Source: an uncultured Pelagibacteraceae bacterium
GTDB lineage: Bacteria; Pseudomonadota; Alphaproteobacteria; Pelagibacterales; Pelagibacteraceae
Direction of reading: 5' to 3'
NCBI GenBank assembly: GCA_902517175.1
Contig: CABYBM010000007.1
Span: 1 to 38,952 of the forward strand
Length of the DNA: 38,952 nucleotides
Within the stretch, counting starts at the first letter, position 1, and each line of letters opens with the position of its first letter. Position numbers and translations under genes: made by a program. Under the pieces are notes generated by a model. The model did no database searches and had not been told where the DNA came from. It worked only from the letters and a program-made list of their open reading frames with translations. Positions 7,612 through 17,847 of the stretch are shown piece after piece.

Positions 7612-9057
7612 ATGGTCTCGAAGCTCTGGAAAAATTATAATTCAACACATGCTTATGATGGTTATTTTACCAAAGATAATAAACTTCGAAAGCACGCCAC
7701 AATAATTTCATCAATTTTAGAGAGATACGGTAAAAAAAAACTTCAAGAAATTGAAAAAAATTGTCAGAGTACCATAAGTGCAAGAGGTATAAATTTTAGA
7801 GTTTATGCTGCTAACAATAGAGCAGAAGAAAAAAAATGGCCTCTTGATATAATTCCAAGAATAATACCAAAAACACAATGGAATAAGGTATCAAAAGGTT
7901 TAAAGCAGCGAGTAAAAGCGTTGAATTTATTTATTGATGATGTCTATAATCAAAAAAAAATATTCAAAGATAAAATTGTTCCAAAAGAAATTATTTTTAA
8001 TTCCCCTTTTTATGTAAAAGAATGCGAGGGGTTTTCTCCTAAACATAAAGCTTGGTCAAATATTTCTGGAGTTGATTTAATAAGAAATACAAGTGGTGAT
8101 TATTTAGTTTTAGAGGATAATCTTAGAGTACCCTCAGGTGTATCTTACATGCTTGAAAATAGAATGGTCATGAGAGATGTATTTCCTGAATTATTTACAA
8201 GATACAAAGTTGCATCAATTCATCAATACACAAATAAATTATTCAACTGTATGGTTGAATGTATTCCAAAAAAAACTGCAAACCCTCATATGGTAGTTTT
8301 AACACCTGGCATATATAACTCAGCTTATTTTGAACACTCTTTCTTGGCTGATCAGATGGGTATTGCTTTAGTCGAAGGAAAAGACTTATTCGTTGAGAAC
8401 GATATTGTTTACATGAAAACCGTCAAAGGTCCGTTAAAAGTTGACTGCATATATAGACGTCTTGATGATAATTTTTTAGATCCCAAGGTATTTAATAAAG
8501 AGTCAGTTATAGGTGTGCCAGGATTATTTAAAAGCTGGCGTAAAGGAAATGTTGGTATCATAAATGCGATAGGAACAGGTGTTGCGGATGACAAAGTAGT
8601 TTACTCTTATGTTAATAAAATGATCGTTTATTATCTTGGAGAACAGCCAATTTTGAATCAAGTAGAAACTTATTTATGTCATAATAAAAATGAAAGAAAC
8701 TATGTGATAGAAAATATTTCTAAATTAGTTGTTAAACCTGCCAATGCCTCTGGTGGTTATGGAATAATGATAGGGCCAAAGGCAGATAAAAAAGAAAGAG
8801 ATGAAGTGATATCTAAGATTAAGAAAAACCCAAGAGAGTATATTGCACAACCTCTTGAAACTCTGTCAACAGCACCAACAATCACTGAAAATGATATTGA
8901 GCCTAGACATCTAGATTTAAGACCTTTTGTTCTTAGTGGAAAAACTACGTATGTGAGCACAGGAGGATTAACGAGAGTTGCACTTAGAAAAGGAAGTACA
9001 ATAGTCAATAGTTCTCAGGGTGGAGGATCCAAAGACACATTAATTGTCGATGTATAA
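7612..9057 (+). CDS. Circularly permuted ATP-grasp protein (DUF404/DUF407 type), Anbu-associated
   Basis: A 481-aa protein of the CP_ATPgrasp family, seen in the family as a partner of Anbu and alpha-E proteins and probably forming an amide or peptide-like bond. Recognisable segments are YDGYFTKDNKLR near the N-terminus, the FIDDVYNQKKI motif (~107), DLIRNTSGDYLVLEDNLRVPSG (~150-175; a family core), the ATP-binding KPANASGGYGI (~373) and DLRPFVL (~435). The start ATG at 7612 gives the expected family length. The 3' end lies only 3 nt from the convergent carB stop. The alpha-E gene that often accompanies or is fused to this family is absent here. The product of the reaction is not established from the sequence. 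Confidence 0.85.
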   Translation: MVSKLWKNYNSTHAYDGYFTKDNKLRKHATIISSILERYGKKKLQEIEKNCQSTISARGINFRVYAANNRAEEKKWPLDIIPRIIPKTQWNKVSKGLKQRVKALNLFIDDVYNQKKIFKDKIVPKEIIFNSPFYVKECEGFSPKHKAWSNISGVDLIRNTSGDYLVLEDNLRVPSGVSYMLENRMVMRDVFPELFTRYKVASIHQYTNKLFNCMVECIPKKTANPHMVVLTPGIYNSAYFEHSFLADQMGIALVEGKDLFVENDIVYMKTVKGPLKVDCIYRRLDDNFLDPKVFNKESVIGVPGLFKSWRKGNVGIINAIGTGVADDKVVYSYVNKMIVYYLGEQPILNQVETYLCHNKNERNYVIENISKLVVKPANASGGYGIMIGPKADKKERDEVISKIKKNPREYIAQPLETLSTAPTITENDIEPRHLDLRPFVLSGKTTYVSTGGLTRVALRKGSTIVNSSQGGGSKDTLIVDV

Positions 9058-9060
9058 AAT

Positions 9061-12000
9061 TTATATATCTTGTAGAGAAGTAACCTCTAATTTTTTTGTT
9101 TTAAGTGATTTAATTGCTTCTAAACATGCCAGCGCTGTTGACATATTAGTACAATAGGGAACTTTGTTTTTAAGTGTTCCTCTTCTAAGGGCTATAGCAT
9201 CATTTAATCTGTGTTCGGTGTTTCCACCACCAGTATTAATAACAAGAGCAATTTTTTTAGTGTCTAACACATCAACAATATGAGGGGAGCCACTACTGAC
9301 TTTATTAATAATTCTGCATTTCATCCCATGTTTTCTAATGTATTCAGCTGTTCCTCGAGTTGCACAAAGTGTAAAATTTAATTTAATTAACTCTTTACCT
9401 AAGCTTATTCCTTCATCTTTGTGACTATCTTTTAAAGAGATAAATGCCAATCCATCTTTAGGTAAAGAGTTAGCAGAGGCTATTTGGCTTTTTGCAAAAG
9501 CCATTCCAAAGTTTTTATCAAATCCCATTACTTCACCAGTTGATTTCATCTCTGGACCTAAAAGCAGATCGCTGTTTGGAAATTTATTAAATGGGAACAC
9601 AGCTTCTTTAACTGCATACATTCCTTTAGACTTATCTTTAAAATTAAATTTAGATAATTTTTCACCAGCCATCACACGTGATGCAATTTTTGCAAGGGGT
9701 AATCCTTTTGCTTTTGATACAAATGGCACCGTTCTACTTGCTCGAGGATTAACCTCAATTACGTAAATTTCATCTTTTTTAATTGCGTATTGAATATTCA
9801 TGAAACCTTTGACTTTTAAAGCTAATGCTAATTTTTTAGTTTGGTTTTCAATTTCTTTAATCAAAAATGGTTTTATAGATACGGGAGGTAAACTACATGC
9901 AGAATCTCCAGAGTGAATACCAGCTTCCTCTATGTGCTGCATGATCCCTGCAACATGAACTTGTTTTCCGTCTGAGATGGCATCAACATCAACCTCCATT
10001 GCATGATCAATAAATTTATCGATTAAAATTGGATTTTCTTCAGCAGCCTTAAAAGCCTCTTCTACAAAATTTTTAAGTTGGCTTTTTTCATGAACAATTT
10101 CCATTGCTCTTCCACCTAACACATAAGAAGGTCTTACCATTAAAGGTAAACCAATTTTTTCCGAAATTTGTATTGCTTGTTTATATGTTTTTGCAATCCC
10201 ACTTTCAGCTTGTTTTAATTTCAATTTATTTAACAAATTTCTAAATCGATCTCTGTCTTCAGCTAAATCTATAGAAGCGTACTGTGTTCCAAGAATTGGA
10301 AGTTTGTGGTCATGTAAAAATTTTGCAAGTTTAATTGGAGTTTGCCCACCAAACTGTGCAATTATTCCAACAAGATTTCCTTTTTCTTGCTCTTTTTTAA
10401 TTATGTTAAAGACGTATTCTTCCTTTAGGGGTTCAAAATAAAGTCTGTCACTGGTGTCATAATCGGTTGAGACAGTTTCGGGATTACAATTAATCATGAT
10501 TGTTTCAAAACCAGCTTCTTTTAATGAAAAACTTGCCTGACAACAGCAATAATCAAATTCTATACCTTGTCCTATTCTGTTAGGACCGCCTCCTAAAATA
10601 ATAATTTTTTTCTTAGTTGATGGATCTGCCTCACACTCTGAATTGATTGAGAAATTTCGTTGATATGTTGAATACATATAAGGTGTAAAAGATTTAAATT
10701 CAGCAGCACAAGTATCAACTTTTTTAAAAACTGGTAAAATTTTTAGTGCTGTTCTTTTTCTTCTAACAATATCCTCAGAAGTCTTAGTTAATTCAGAAAG
10801 TTTTTTATCAGAAAAGCCAATTGATTTTATTCTATTAAATTCGACGAAATCATTTGGTAATCCTTTCTTTTTGATTCTATTCTCTGTATCTACAATTTCT
10901 TTAATCTGTTCTAAAAACCATGGATCAATCTTAGATAATGCGAATATTCTTTTTAAATTAAATTTTTTTCGTATTGCTTCTGCAACAATAAGAAGTTTAT
11001 TTGGAACATTTTCTTTAAGTTTTTTTTCAATTTGTTTTTTATTTAGATCTGGCACTCTATCTAATCCTGAAAAACTAGTTTCAAGAGAAACTAATGCTTT
11101 TTGAAGCGACTCTTTGAAATTTCTCCCAATTGCCATTGCTTCTCCGACAGATTTCATTGAGGTACCTAATGTTGCTGGTGAGGTTGAAAATTTTTCAAAA
11201 GTAAATCTTGGAATTTTTGTTACCACATAATCAATGCTAGGCTCAAAGGATGCCGGGGTAACTTTTGTAATTTCATTTTTTAATTCATCCAGCGTGTAAC
11301 CAACAGCAAGTTTTGCTGCAACTTTTGCAATTGGAAAACCAGTCGCTTTTGATGCAAGTGCTGAAGATCTTGAAACTCTTGGGTTCATTTCAATCACAAC
11401 CATTCGTCCATTTTTGGGATTGATTGCAAATTGAACGTTGGATCCACCAGTTTCCACTCCAATCTTTCTTAAGCAAGCAATGGAAGCATTTCTCATAACT
11501 TGGTATTCCTTATCAGTAAGTGTTAGTGCAGGGGCAACAGTCACTGAGTCACCAGTATGAATTCCCATAGGATCAACATTTTCAATAGAGCAGATAATAA
11601 TACAGTTGTCTTTTTTATCTCTTACCACTTCCATCTCAAATTCTTTCCAGCCTTCCAAGCATTCTTCAACCAATACTTGGCTAACTGGAGACTCGTGAAG
11701 TCCACTTTTAATTATTTTTAAGTAATCTTTTTTATTTTTAGCAATACCACCGCCAAGACCTCCAAGTGTAAATGCGGGTCTTATGATTGCTGGCAGTCCT
11801 ATTTTTTTTAAAACTTTAGAGGCTTGGTTGATATTGTTAACAATCTCAGATTTAGGTAAATCTAAACCAATATCAATCATATTTTTTCTAAATTTCTTCC
11901 TGTCCTCTGCATTGGCAATTGCTTTAGAATTTGCTCCTATTAGTTCAATTTTATATTTTCTTAAAATTCCTTTTTTCTCAGCTTCCATTGCAAGATTGAG

Positions 12001-12285
12001 TGCAGTTTGACCTCCCATTGTAGGAAGAATTGCATCAGGTTTTTCTTTGATAAGTATTTTTTCTAAAACCTCTAATGTTATAGGCTCGATATAAGTTTTG
12101 TCCGCAACATCTGGATCAGTCATAATGGTTGCAGGATTTGAGTTAATTAATATTACCTTAAAACCTTCATCTTTTAACGCCTTACAAGCTTGTGTACCTG
12201 AGTAATCAAACTCACATGCTTGACCGATAATAATAGGTCCAGCACCTACAACTAATATTTTTTTAATATCTTTTCTTTTTGGCAT
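9061..12285 (-). CDS. carB: Carbamoyl-phosphate synthase, large subunit
   Basis: Catalyses ATP-dependent assembly of carbamoyl phosphate from bicarbonate and the ammonia released by CarA, feeding pyrimidine and arginine synthesis in the cytosol. At 1074 aa it is full length. The duplicated ATP-grasp halves are clear: the first opens with [23 protein letters not shown] and the second, near residue 565, with [32 protein letters not shown] and [12 protein letters not shown] are the matching ATP-binding loops, and [18 protein letters not shown] and [18 protein letters not shown] are the metal-binding ends. The C-terminal MGS-like allosteric domain begins near residue 935. Its start overlaps the end of carA by 23 nt, which indicates translational coupling. 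Confidence 0.97.
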   Translation of the reverse strand: MPKRKDIKKILVVGAGPIIIGQACEFDYSGTQACKALKDEGFKVILINSNPATIMTDPDVADKTYIEPITLEVLEKILIKEKPDAILPTMGGQTALNLAMEAEKKGILRKYKIELIGANSKAIANAEDRKKFRKNMIDIGLDLPKSEIVNNINQASKVLKKIGLPAIIRPAFTLGGLGGGIAKNKKDYLKIIKSGLHESPVSQVLVEECLEGWKEFEMEVVRDKKDNCIIICSIENVDPMGIHTGDSVTVAPALTLTDKEYQVMRNASIACLRKIGVETGGSNVQFAINPKNGRMVVIEMNPRVSRSSALASKATGFPIAKVAAKLAVGYTLDELKNEITKVTPASFEPSIDYVVTKIPRFTFEKFSTSPATLGTSMKSVGEAMAIGRNFKESLQKALVSLETSFSGLDRVPDLNKKQIEKKLKENVPNKLLIVAEAIRKKFNLKRIFALSKIDPWFLEQIKEIVDTENRIKKKGLPNDFVEFNRIKSIGFSDKKLSELTKTSEDIVRRKRTALKILPVFKKVDTCAAEFKSFTPYMYSTYQRNFSINSECEADPSTKKKIIILGGGPNRIGQGIEFDYCCCQASFSLKEAGFETIMINCNPETVSTDYDTSDRLYFEPLKEEYVFNIIKKEQEKGNLVGIIAQFGGQTPIKLAKFLHDHKLPILGTQYASIDLAEDRDRFRNLLNKLKLKQAESGIAKTYKQAIQISEKIGLPLMVRPSYVLGGRAMEIVHEKSQLKNFVEEAFKAAEENPILIDKFIDHAMEVDVDAISDGKQVHVAGIMQHIEEAGIHSGDSACSLPPVSIKPFLIKEIENQTKKLALALKVKGFMNIQYAIKKDEIYVIEVNPRASRTVPFVSKAKGLPLAKIASRVMAGEKLSKFNFKDKSKGMYAVKEAVFPFNKFPNSDLLLGPEMKSTGEVMGFDKNFGMAFAKSQIASANSLPKDGLAFISLKDSHKDEGISLGKELIKLNFTLCATRGTAEYIRKHGMKCRIINKVSSGSPHIVDVLDTKKIALVINTGGGNTEHRLNDAIALRRGTLKNKVPYCTNMSTALACLEAIKSLKTKKLEVTSLQDI

Positions 12286-13456
12286 CTTTTTTCATATTGT
12301 TAATAAATTCTTTAAATAGGTAGACACTATCCTGTGGTCCAGGGTTTGACTCTGGATGATATTGTACTGAAAATATTGGTTTGTTTTTAAGTCTTATTCC
12401 TTCAATGGTGTTATCAAAAAGAGACTTATGAGTAACTTCAATTTTTTTAGGTAAAGTTTCTTCAATTACTACAAAACCATGATTTTGACTGGTGATTTCA
12501 ACTTTATCATGGACTAAATTTTTAACAGGATGATTGGCCCCTCTATGGCCCAACTTCATTTTTTTTGTTTTACCACCCAAAGCTAAAGCTAAAATTTGAT
12601 GACCTAAACAAATCCCAAATATAGGTAAATTTTTTTTAATTAATTTATTTAGTATTTCTATTGCATATTTTCCTGTTGCTGCTGGATCACCAGGACCATT
12701 GGACAAAAATATCCCATTTGGCTTGAGATCTAGTATTTTTTCTGCAGAAGTTTTGCACGAAACAACCGATACCTTACATTTAAAGTCTGAAAAATATCTT
12801 AAAATGTTTTTTTTTATTCCATAATCAATTGCAACTACATGAAAAAGGTTTTTTGTATTCTTTTTAAATCCTATTTCTTTTTTCCAAGTTTGAACTCCTT
12901 TCCAAATATAGTTTTTTGGAGTTGTAACAGTTTCTGCAAGATCAAGATTTTTTAAACCATTCCATTTAACTGTTGAATTTGTTAATTTGCTAACATTGAA
13001 TTTTCCGTTTTTTGAGTAAGCAATCGTTCCCTTTGGTGCCCCTTTATCCCTAATAAAGTTTGTTAAACTTCTAGTATCTAGCCCTGTAATCCCTACAATT
13101 TTATTTTTTTTAAGCCAGGCATCTAAATGTAAAAGTGCTCTATAATTTGAAGGAGAGGTTATTTCTGAATTAAAGATTACTCCTCTTGTCCAGATTTTAT
13201 CAGACTCAACATCTTCTTTATTGGTTCCAACATTTCCAATATGTGGAAAAGTAAAATTTATAATCTGACCTGCATAAGAAGGATCTGAAATTATTTCTTG
13301 GTAACCTGTTAAAGAAGTATTAAAACAAACTTCTCCAGTTGCTTCTCCTTGATAGCCAATCCCAATCCCCTTAAAAACCCTCTTGTTTTCAAGAACTAAA
13401 ACGCCTGTATTAATTTGTGAATTATTTGAGTTTGTTTTTTTTGCTTTTTTGATCAA
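12263..13456 (-). CDS. carA: Carbamoyl-phosphate synthase, small (glutaminase) subunit
   Basis: Class I glutamine amidotransferase subunit that hydrolyses glutamine and passes ammonia to CarB. Of its 397 aa, the N-terminal CPSase_sm_chain domain contains [20 protein letters not shown]. The C-terminal GATase1 domain carries the catalytic Cys (GICLGHQ, ~280) and the His/Glu pair in [11 protein letters not shown] near the end. The start is TTG at 13456, because the codon just upstream in frame is TAA and no ATG lies nearby. A lysine-rich leader of about 15 residues precedes the conserved [14 protein letters not shown] possible promoter upstream on this strand (TTGCGA-N17-TATTAA) lies in the gap shared with the divergent yqeY-like gene. 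Confidence 0.96.
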   Translation of the reverse strand: MIKKAKKTNSNNSQINTGVLVLENKRVFKGIGIGYQGEATGEVCFNTSLTGYQEIISDPSYAGQIINFTFPHIGNVGTNKEDVESDKIWTRGVIFNSEITSPSNYRALLHLDAWLKKNKIVGITGLDTRSLTNFIRDKGAPKGTIAYSKNGKFNVSKLTNSTVKWNGLKNLDLAETVTTPKNYIWKGVQTWKKEIGFKKNTKNLFHVVAIDYGIKKNILRYFSDFKCKVSVVSCKTSAEKILDLKPNGIFLSNGPGDPAATGKYAIEILNKLIKKNLPIFGICLGHQILALALGGKTKKMKLGHRGANHPVKNLVHDKVEITSQNHGFVVIEETLPKKIEVTHKSLFDNTIEGIRLKNKPIFSVQYHPESNPGPQDSVYLFKEFINNMKKDAKKKRY

Positions 13457-13546
13457 TTACAACTCATAAGTTAAAGGTTAATACAATAATTGCACTATTA
13501 TCGCAACAGAGATGTATTATAAAATTGTAAAAAAACAATTTTTCTT

Positions 13547-13574
13547 TTGAAGAATTATTTCTTTCAAGTAGATT
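13547..13574 (+). promoter_or_regulatory. Possible sigma-70 promoter for yqeY-dnaG
   Basis: TTGAAG at 13547-13552, a 16-nt spacer and TAGATT at 13569-13574 sit immediately before the ATG at 13583. If real, transcription would start within a base or two of the start codon, giving a leaderless or nearly leaderless message. An upstream inverted repeat AAAATTGT-N6-ACAATTTT (13521-13542) may be an operator. The match is modest and AT-rich background makes it uncertain. Confidence 0.3.
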
Positions 13575-13582
13575 AAAAAATT

Positions 13583-14044
13583 ATGTCCTTAAAAGATACT
13601 ATCGAAAACGAATACAAAACTGCTCTTAAATCGAAAGATAAAAATAAGATATCAACCTATAGGTTAATATTGTCATCCATTAAGGATCTAGACATAATCA
13701 ACAGATCTGGACCTAATAAAAAAGATACAGATGATGAAGATATCAAGAAGCTTTTGAAAAAAATGTTAAAACAACGAGCCGAATCGATTGATATTTACAA
13801 AAAAAATAATCGAACCGATTTGTTAGAAGTTGAACAAAATGAATATGATATTTTAACTGGATTTCTACCAAAGCAACTTGGAGAAGACGAAACTAAAAAA
13901 ATCTGTGCAGATTTAATTGCTAAACTGGGTGCTAATTCAATAAAAGATATGGGTAAAGTGATGGGTGAGTTAAAGAAAACCCATTCAGATGAAATTGATT
14001 TTTCTAAAGCAGGCCCGATGATCAAAGATTTGTTGAATAAATAA
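13583..14044 (+). CDS. yqeY: GatB/YqeY domain protein
   Basis: A 153-aa protein matching the free-standing YqeY family, which is related to the tail domain of the GatB amidotransferase subunit. Typical features are the N-terminal LKDTIENEYKTALKSKDK, RLILSSIKDLDI, the central QRAESIDIYKKNNRTDLLEVEQNE, and the C-terminal IKDMGKVMGELKKTHSDEIDFSKAGPMIKDLL. In the family this gene often lies beside dnaG and rpoD, as here, and a tRNA-linked role is presumed but not proven. The stop overlaps the dnaG start by one base (TAATG), so the two are probably translated in series. Length is normal for the family. Confidence 0.92.
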   Translation: MSLKDTIENEYKTALKSKDKNKISTYRLILSSIKDLDIINRSGPNKKDTDDEDIKKLLKKMLKQRAESIDIYKKNNRTDLLEVEQNEYDILTGFLPKQLGEDETKKICADLIAKLGANSIKDMGKVMGELKKTHSDEIDFSKAGPMIKDLLNK

Positions 14045-15819
14045 TGAAATATCCAAAGGAATACCTTGATGAAATTAAGACAAGGTTAAAAGTATCAACA
14101 GTGGTCTCAAAGACAGTTTCCTTAAAAAAAAGAGGTAAAGAGTTTGTTGGTTTGTCTCCATTTAAAAATGAGAAAACACCTTCATTTACAGTGAATGATG
14201 AAAAGGAGTTTTATCATTGTTTTGCAACTTCAGAACATGGAAATATTTTTGATTTTGTAATGAAAATTCAAAATCTTAAATTTGGTGAGGCAGTAAAACA
14301 TTTAGCTCAATTGGCTGGAATGCAGCCCTATATGTTCTCAAAACAAGACGAACAAAGAGAAAAAAAATGGAAAGAGTACCAATCAATCTTTAACCAGTAT
14401 GTAGATTTTTATCATAATGAATTATTAAAAAATGAGAGTTATTCTATCGCAAGAGATTATTTAAAAAATAGATCTTTAACTAAAGAAGAAGTCAAAAAAT
14501 TTAAAATTGGATACATAGAAAAAAATCCAAATTTCTTTGAAAAATTAAAAAATACTTATAGTGAGCAAACTTTAGTAGAAACAGGTTTATTTTATTTAGA
14601 TGAAAAAAAGAAAATATATGTTGAAAGATTTAGAGGACGATTAATTTTTCCAATCAATAACATCTCAAGTCAACCAATAGCTTTAGGGGGAAGAATAATA
14701 GAAAAGATAGATTACTTGGCTAAATATATAAATTCACCTGAAACAAATTTTTTTAAAAAAGGATCTAACTTATATAATTTGGATCTAGCCCGAAAACTTT
14801 CTAATAAAATAGATAATATTTATTTGGTTGAGGGATATATGGATGTTGTTGGTTTAAGCAAAAACGGTATTGATAATGCAGTTGCTAATCTTGGAACTTC
14901 TTTGACTGATAAACAAATTTTAACTCTTAATCAGTTTTTTGATGATATTATTATATGCTTCGATGGTGATGAAAGTGGTTATAAAGCAGCATTAAGAGCA
15001 GCCGAGAACTCTATTAAAGAACTAAAACCAGAAAAAAATATTTCATTTTTATTTTTACCAAACAAGGAAGACCCTGACAGTTATGTTAATAAAAATGGCA
15101 AAGCTAATTTCATTGACTTTACTAAACAAAGTAAACTTTCTATACATCAATTTATTTTTAGTCATTATAAAAAACAAACAGAAAATAATCCTTCCTCTTT
15201 GGCAATTTTTGAAAAAAAATTGAGAAGTATTGCAAATACGATTAAGGATGATTTTATAAAAAAATATGTATTAGAATATTTTCTAGAAAAAATTGCTGAA
15301 TTAACCCCCCATTCTAACCAAAATAAGAAAAAGTTTTTTGTAAAAAGAACTAAATCACTAGATACAACCAAGCGACATTTCAATGAAAGTCAATCATTGA
15401 CAGGGGTTGAGCTTAAAGAATTTTCTTTATTATATCTAGTAATGAATAATTTAAATTTGTTACAGATAAATATACATTTAATTGAAAATATTAAGTTTTT
15501 TACTGAAGTTAATAAAAAAATATTTGAACTAATAATTGAAAAACTGAAATCTGGAGAGCAAACTTCAATTGAGGATTTAAAGTTAGACAATCAATTGTTA
15601 GAAAAAATAAATAAATTTGCCCCTATAAAACATATTCTTAAAAATCAACCTGTTAATGATCAAAAAACGATAGAATTGTTGGAGGATATCTCAAGAGATT
15701 TAATGAATTATGATCTTGAGTTTAGGATACAAGAATTAGAATCGAAGTTCTCAAAAGATATGAGTGAGACCACATTTAATGAGCTTAAAGAGCTCAAAAA
15801 AAAGCAGAATCTCAATTAA
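14044..15819 (+). CDS. dnaG: DNA primase
   Basis: Makes RNA primers at the replication fork, working with the DnaB helicase. The order is an N-terminal CHC2-type zinc-ribbon region (~33-65), a catalytic core with TOPRIM motifs LVEGYMD (~262) and CFDGDES (~307), and a C-terminal helicase-binding domain. At 591 aa the length is normal. The zinc ribbon is degenerate: the usual C-P-F-H is SPFK and the usual H-C-F-x-C is HCFATS, so three of four canonical zinc ligands are missing. Other alphaproteobacterial primases show related losses as I recall, so this may be a lineage trait. The gene is coupled to yqeY and 67 nt upstream of rpoD, recalling the classical macromolecular-synthesis operon. Confidence 0.95.
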   Translation: MKYPKEYLDEIKTRLKVSTVVSKTVSLKKRGKEFVGLSPFKNEKTPSFTVNDEKEFYHCFATSEHGNIFDFVMKIQNLKFGEAVKHLAQLAGMQPYMFSKQDEQREKKWKEYQSIFNQYVDFYHNELLKNESYSIARDYLKNRSLTKEEVKKFKIGYIEKNPNFFEKLKNTYSEQTLVETGLFYLDEKKKIYVERFRGRLIFPINNISSQPIALGGRIIEKIDYLAKYINSPETNFFKKGSNLYNLDLARKLSNKIDNIYLVEGYMDVVGLSKNGIDNAVANLGTSLTDKQILTLNQFFDDIIICFDGDESGYKAALRAAENSIKELKPEKNISFLFLPNKEDPDSYVNKNGKANFIDFTKQSKLSIHQFIFSHYKKQTENNPSSLAIFEKKLRSIANTIKDDFIKKYVLEYFLEKIAELTPHSNQNKKKFFVKRTKSLDTTKRHFNESQSLTGVELKEFSLLYLVMNNLNLLQINIHLIENIKFFTEVNKKIFELIIEKLKSGEQTSIEDLKLDNQLLEKINKFAPIKHILKNQPVNDQKTIELLEDISRDLMNYDLEFRIQELESKFSKDMSETTFNELKELKKKQNLN

Positions 15820-15886
15820 TCCAGCTAATTTAGTCATGGATTTTTCCAGATTTGACATTATATAAGACTTCCAAACTTTTATTGCT

Positions 15887-17710
15887 GTGGAAAGAATTAT
15901 AACAAAATCATTTGCTAGATTAATGGGTCGAGGAACTCACAGGGGTTTCATAACCTATGAGGAATTAAGTAAATCTCTTGGAAAAAGAAATTTATCAGAT
16001 GATAACTTAGCCCAAGCATTTATTCATATTTTAGATGAAAATGTTTCGTTAGTTGAAAAAAAATCTGACTTTAAAGTTTTAAGAAAGAAAGAAAACTCAG
16101 GTAAAGAAGAAGGTAAGATAATAGAGAAAAGTGACGATCCCATCAGGATGTATTTAAGAGAGATGGGTGGTGTGGAACTCCTTTCTAGAGAAGGCGAAAT
16201 TGCAATTGCAAAAAGAATTGAGGCTGGAAAAGATGTGATGTTAATTGCGCTTTCTCAAAGTCCAATAACAGCTCAACAGTTTTTTGAATGGAATGAAAAA
16301 TTACAAAAAGACGAAATTTTAGTCAGAGAAATTATCGATATTGATACAAATTACATGGAAGATGAGTCAACTGGCCCAAGTGCAAAACAAAAAAATGCAG
16401 GAGAGACAGATAAAGAAGAAGGTTCTTCTGATGAGGATGATGACTTCAATCCCACTCTAGCTGCTATGGAAACTGAGATTAAGCCTAAAGTTCTTAAAAC
16501 TGTTCATACACTAACTAAAGAATATACAAAATTAATAAAGTACCAAAAAGAAAAATTAGATTGTGTTTTAAATTCTCAAAATTTTTCATCAGCAAAAGAA
16601 AAAGGTCACGATAAAATTGTTAGTGATATTTTAGAAAATATCAAATCACTTCAATTATCCCCATCAGTTTTAGAGGAGCTTGTTCAAAGGCATTACGTTG
16701 AAAATAAAAAAATTATTTCTTTAGAGGGCAATCTTTTAAGACTTGCAATGGATCATAAAATTCCCAGAAGTGAATTTATAAAATTTTATATTGGAAACGA
16801 GATTAATCCAAATTTAAAAAAATTTCTGGATACTAATAATACATGGAAACAATTTTTTTCAAAAAATAAAGATGAATTCAAAAATATTAGAGAGAGATTA
16901 ATTGAAATTAGTAATAAGCTTGGAATTTCAGTAACAGATTTTAAAAAACAAGTAAGCCGAGTTCAAAAAGGTGAAAAAGAGTCAAGAATTGCAAAAAAAG
17001 AGATGGTTGAAGCTAATTTAAGATTAGTTATATCGATTGCAAAAAAATACACAAATAGAGGTCTTCAGTTTTTAGATTTAATTCAAGAGGGAAATATTGG
17101 ATTGATGAAGGCTGTAGATAAGTTTGAATACAGAAGAGGATATAAATTTTCTACGTACGCAACTTGGTGGATTAGACAAGCAATTACAAGATCCATTGCT
17201 GACCAAGCAAGAACTATAAGAATTCCTGTTCATATGATTGAAACAATTAATAAAATTGTACGAACTCAAAGATTAATTTTAAGCGAATTTGGAAGGGAAG
17301 CCACACCTGAAGAACTAGCTCAAAAATTGCGAATGCCATTAGATAAAGTAAGAAAAGTGTTAAAAATTTCAAAAGAACCAGTATCACTCGAAAAACCTGT
17401 TGGAGATGAAGAAGACAGTAGCTTAGGAGATTTTATCGAGGATACTAAGGCGCTGGCACCGTTAGAGCAAGCTATCAAGTCTAATCTTGGTGAAGCAACT
17501 ACCAAAATATTGTCAACTCTGACACCTAGAGAAGAAAGAGTATTGAGGATGAGGTTTGGTGTAGGGATGAATACCGACCATACTTTAGAGGAAGTTGGAT
17601 TACAGTTTTCGGTAACTAGAGAAAGAATTAGACAAATTGAGGCTAAGGCTCTAAGAAAATTAAAGCATCCAAGTAGATCAAAACAACTTAAAAGTTTTTT
17701 AGAAAGTTAG
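15887..17710 (+). CDS. rpoD: Primary RNA polymerase sigma factor (sigma-70)
   Basis: Housekeeping sigma factor directing RNA polymerase to -35/-10 promoters. Regions in order: 1.1 (~10-65, [13 protein letters not shown]), 1.2 (~82-115, [20 protein letters not shown]), a long acidic non-conserved insert, region 2 (~374-450, with [21 protein letters not shown] and [16 protein letters not shown] for -10 recognition and melting), region 3, and region 4 (~545-600, with the helix-turn-helix [17 protein letters not shown] for -35 contact). At 607 aa it is typical of an alphaproteobacterial RpoD. The start is GTG at 15887; no better in-frame ATG precedes region 1.1. It is followed by two tRNA genes on the same strand. 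Confidence 0.97.
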   Translation: MERIITKSFARLMGRGTHRGFITYEELSKSLGKRNLSDDNLAQAFIHILDENVSLVEKKSDFKVLRKKENSGKEEGKIIEKSDDPIRMYLREMGGVELLSREGEIAIAKRIEAGKDVMLIALSQSPITAQQFFEWNEKLQKDEILVREIIDIDTNYMEDESTGPSAKQKNAGETDKEEGSSDEDDDFNPTLAAMETEIKPKVLKTVHTLTKEYTKLIKYQKEKLDCVLNSQNFSSAKEKGHDKIVSDILENIKSLQLSPSVLEELVQRHYVENKKIISLEGNLLRLAMDHKIPRSEFIKFYIGNEINPNLKKFLDTNNTWKQFFSKNKDEFKNIRERLIEISNKLGISVTDFKKQVSRVQKGEKESRIAKKEMVEANLRLVISIAKKYTNRGLQFLDLIQEGNIGLMKAVDKFEYRRGYKFSTYATWWIRQAITRSIADQARTIRIPVHMIETINKIVRTQRLILSEFGREATPEELAQKLRMPLDKVRKVLKISKEPVSLEKPVGDEEDSSLGDFIEDTKALAPLEQAIKSNLGEATTKILSTLTPREERVLRMRFGVGMNTDHTLEEVGLQFSVTRERIRQIEAKALRKLKHPSRSKQLKSFLES

Positions 17711-17714
17711 TACT

Positions 17715-17789
17715 GGGCCGTTAGCTCAATAGTAGAGTACTGCATTGACATTGCAGGGGTAGTTGGAGCGTAACCAACACGGCCCACCA
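17715..17789 (+). tRNA. tRNA-Val(GAC), with atypical D and T loops
   Basis: A cloverleaf folds with perfect arms. The acceptor stem GGGCCGT pairs with ACGGCCC, the anticodon stem CTGCA with TGCAG around the loop TTGACAT (anticodon GAC, 17747-17749), and the T stem GTTGG with CCAAC. The discriminator A and CCA are encoded. Two loops are abnormal. The D loop is AATAGTA, 7 nt without the G18-G19 pair, and the T loop is AGCGTAA instead of TTCRANN. Position 54/58 is A/T rather than T/A, while C56 is kept and could still meet the single D-loop G. The intact stems argue against a decaying pseudogene. It would read GUC and GUU codons. Confidence 0.82.
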
Positions 17790-17806
17790 TTATTGTATTT
17801 CTTTAA

Positions 17807-17833
17807 TTGATAACTTAAATAAAATGGTATAAC
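17807..17833 (+). promoter_or_regulatory. Possible promoter for the CAU tRNA
   Basis: TTGATA (17807-17812) and TATAAC (17828-17833) lie 15 nt apart, 15 nt before the tRNA 5' end. The spacer is shorter than ideal. The tRNA could equally be read from the rpoD transcript through the upstream tRNA-Val. Confidence 0.28.
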
Positions 17834-17847
17834 TAATTTTATAATTT

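Noticed and set aside
10871-11104. Plus-strand ORF inside carB (also 11783-12010)
   Set aside because: Opposite strand of the conserved carB coding sequence; no family resemblance.
15852-15882. Promoter upstream of rpoD
   Set aside because: There is a perfect TTGACA at 15852, but no acceptable -10 element at 16-18 nt; too weak to annotate.
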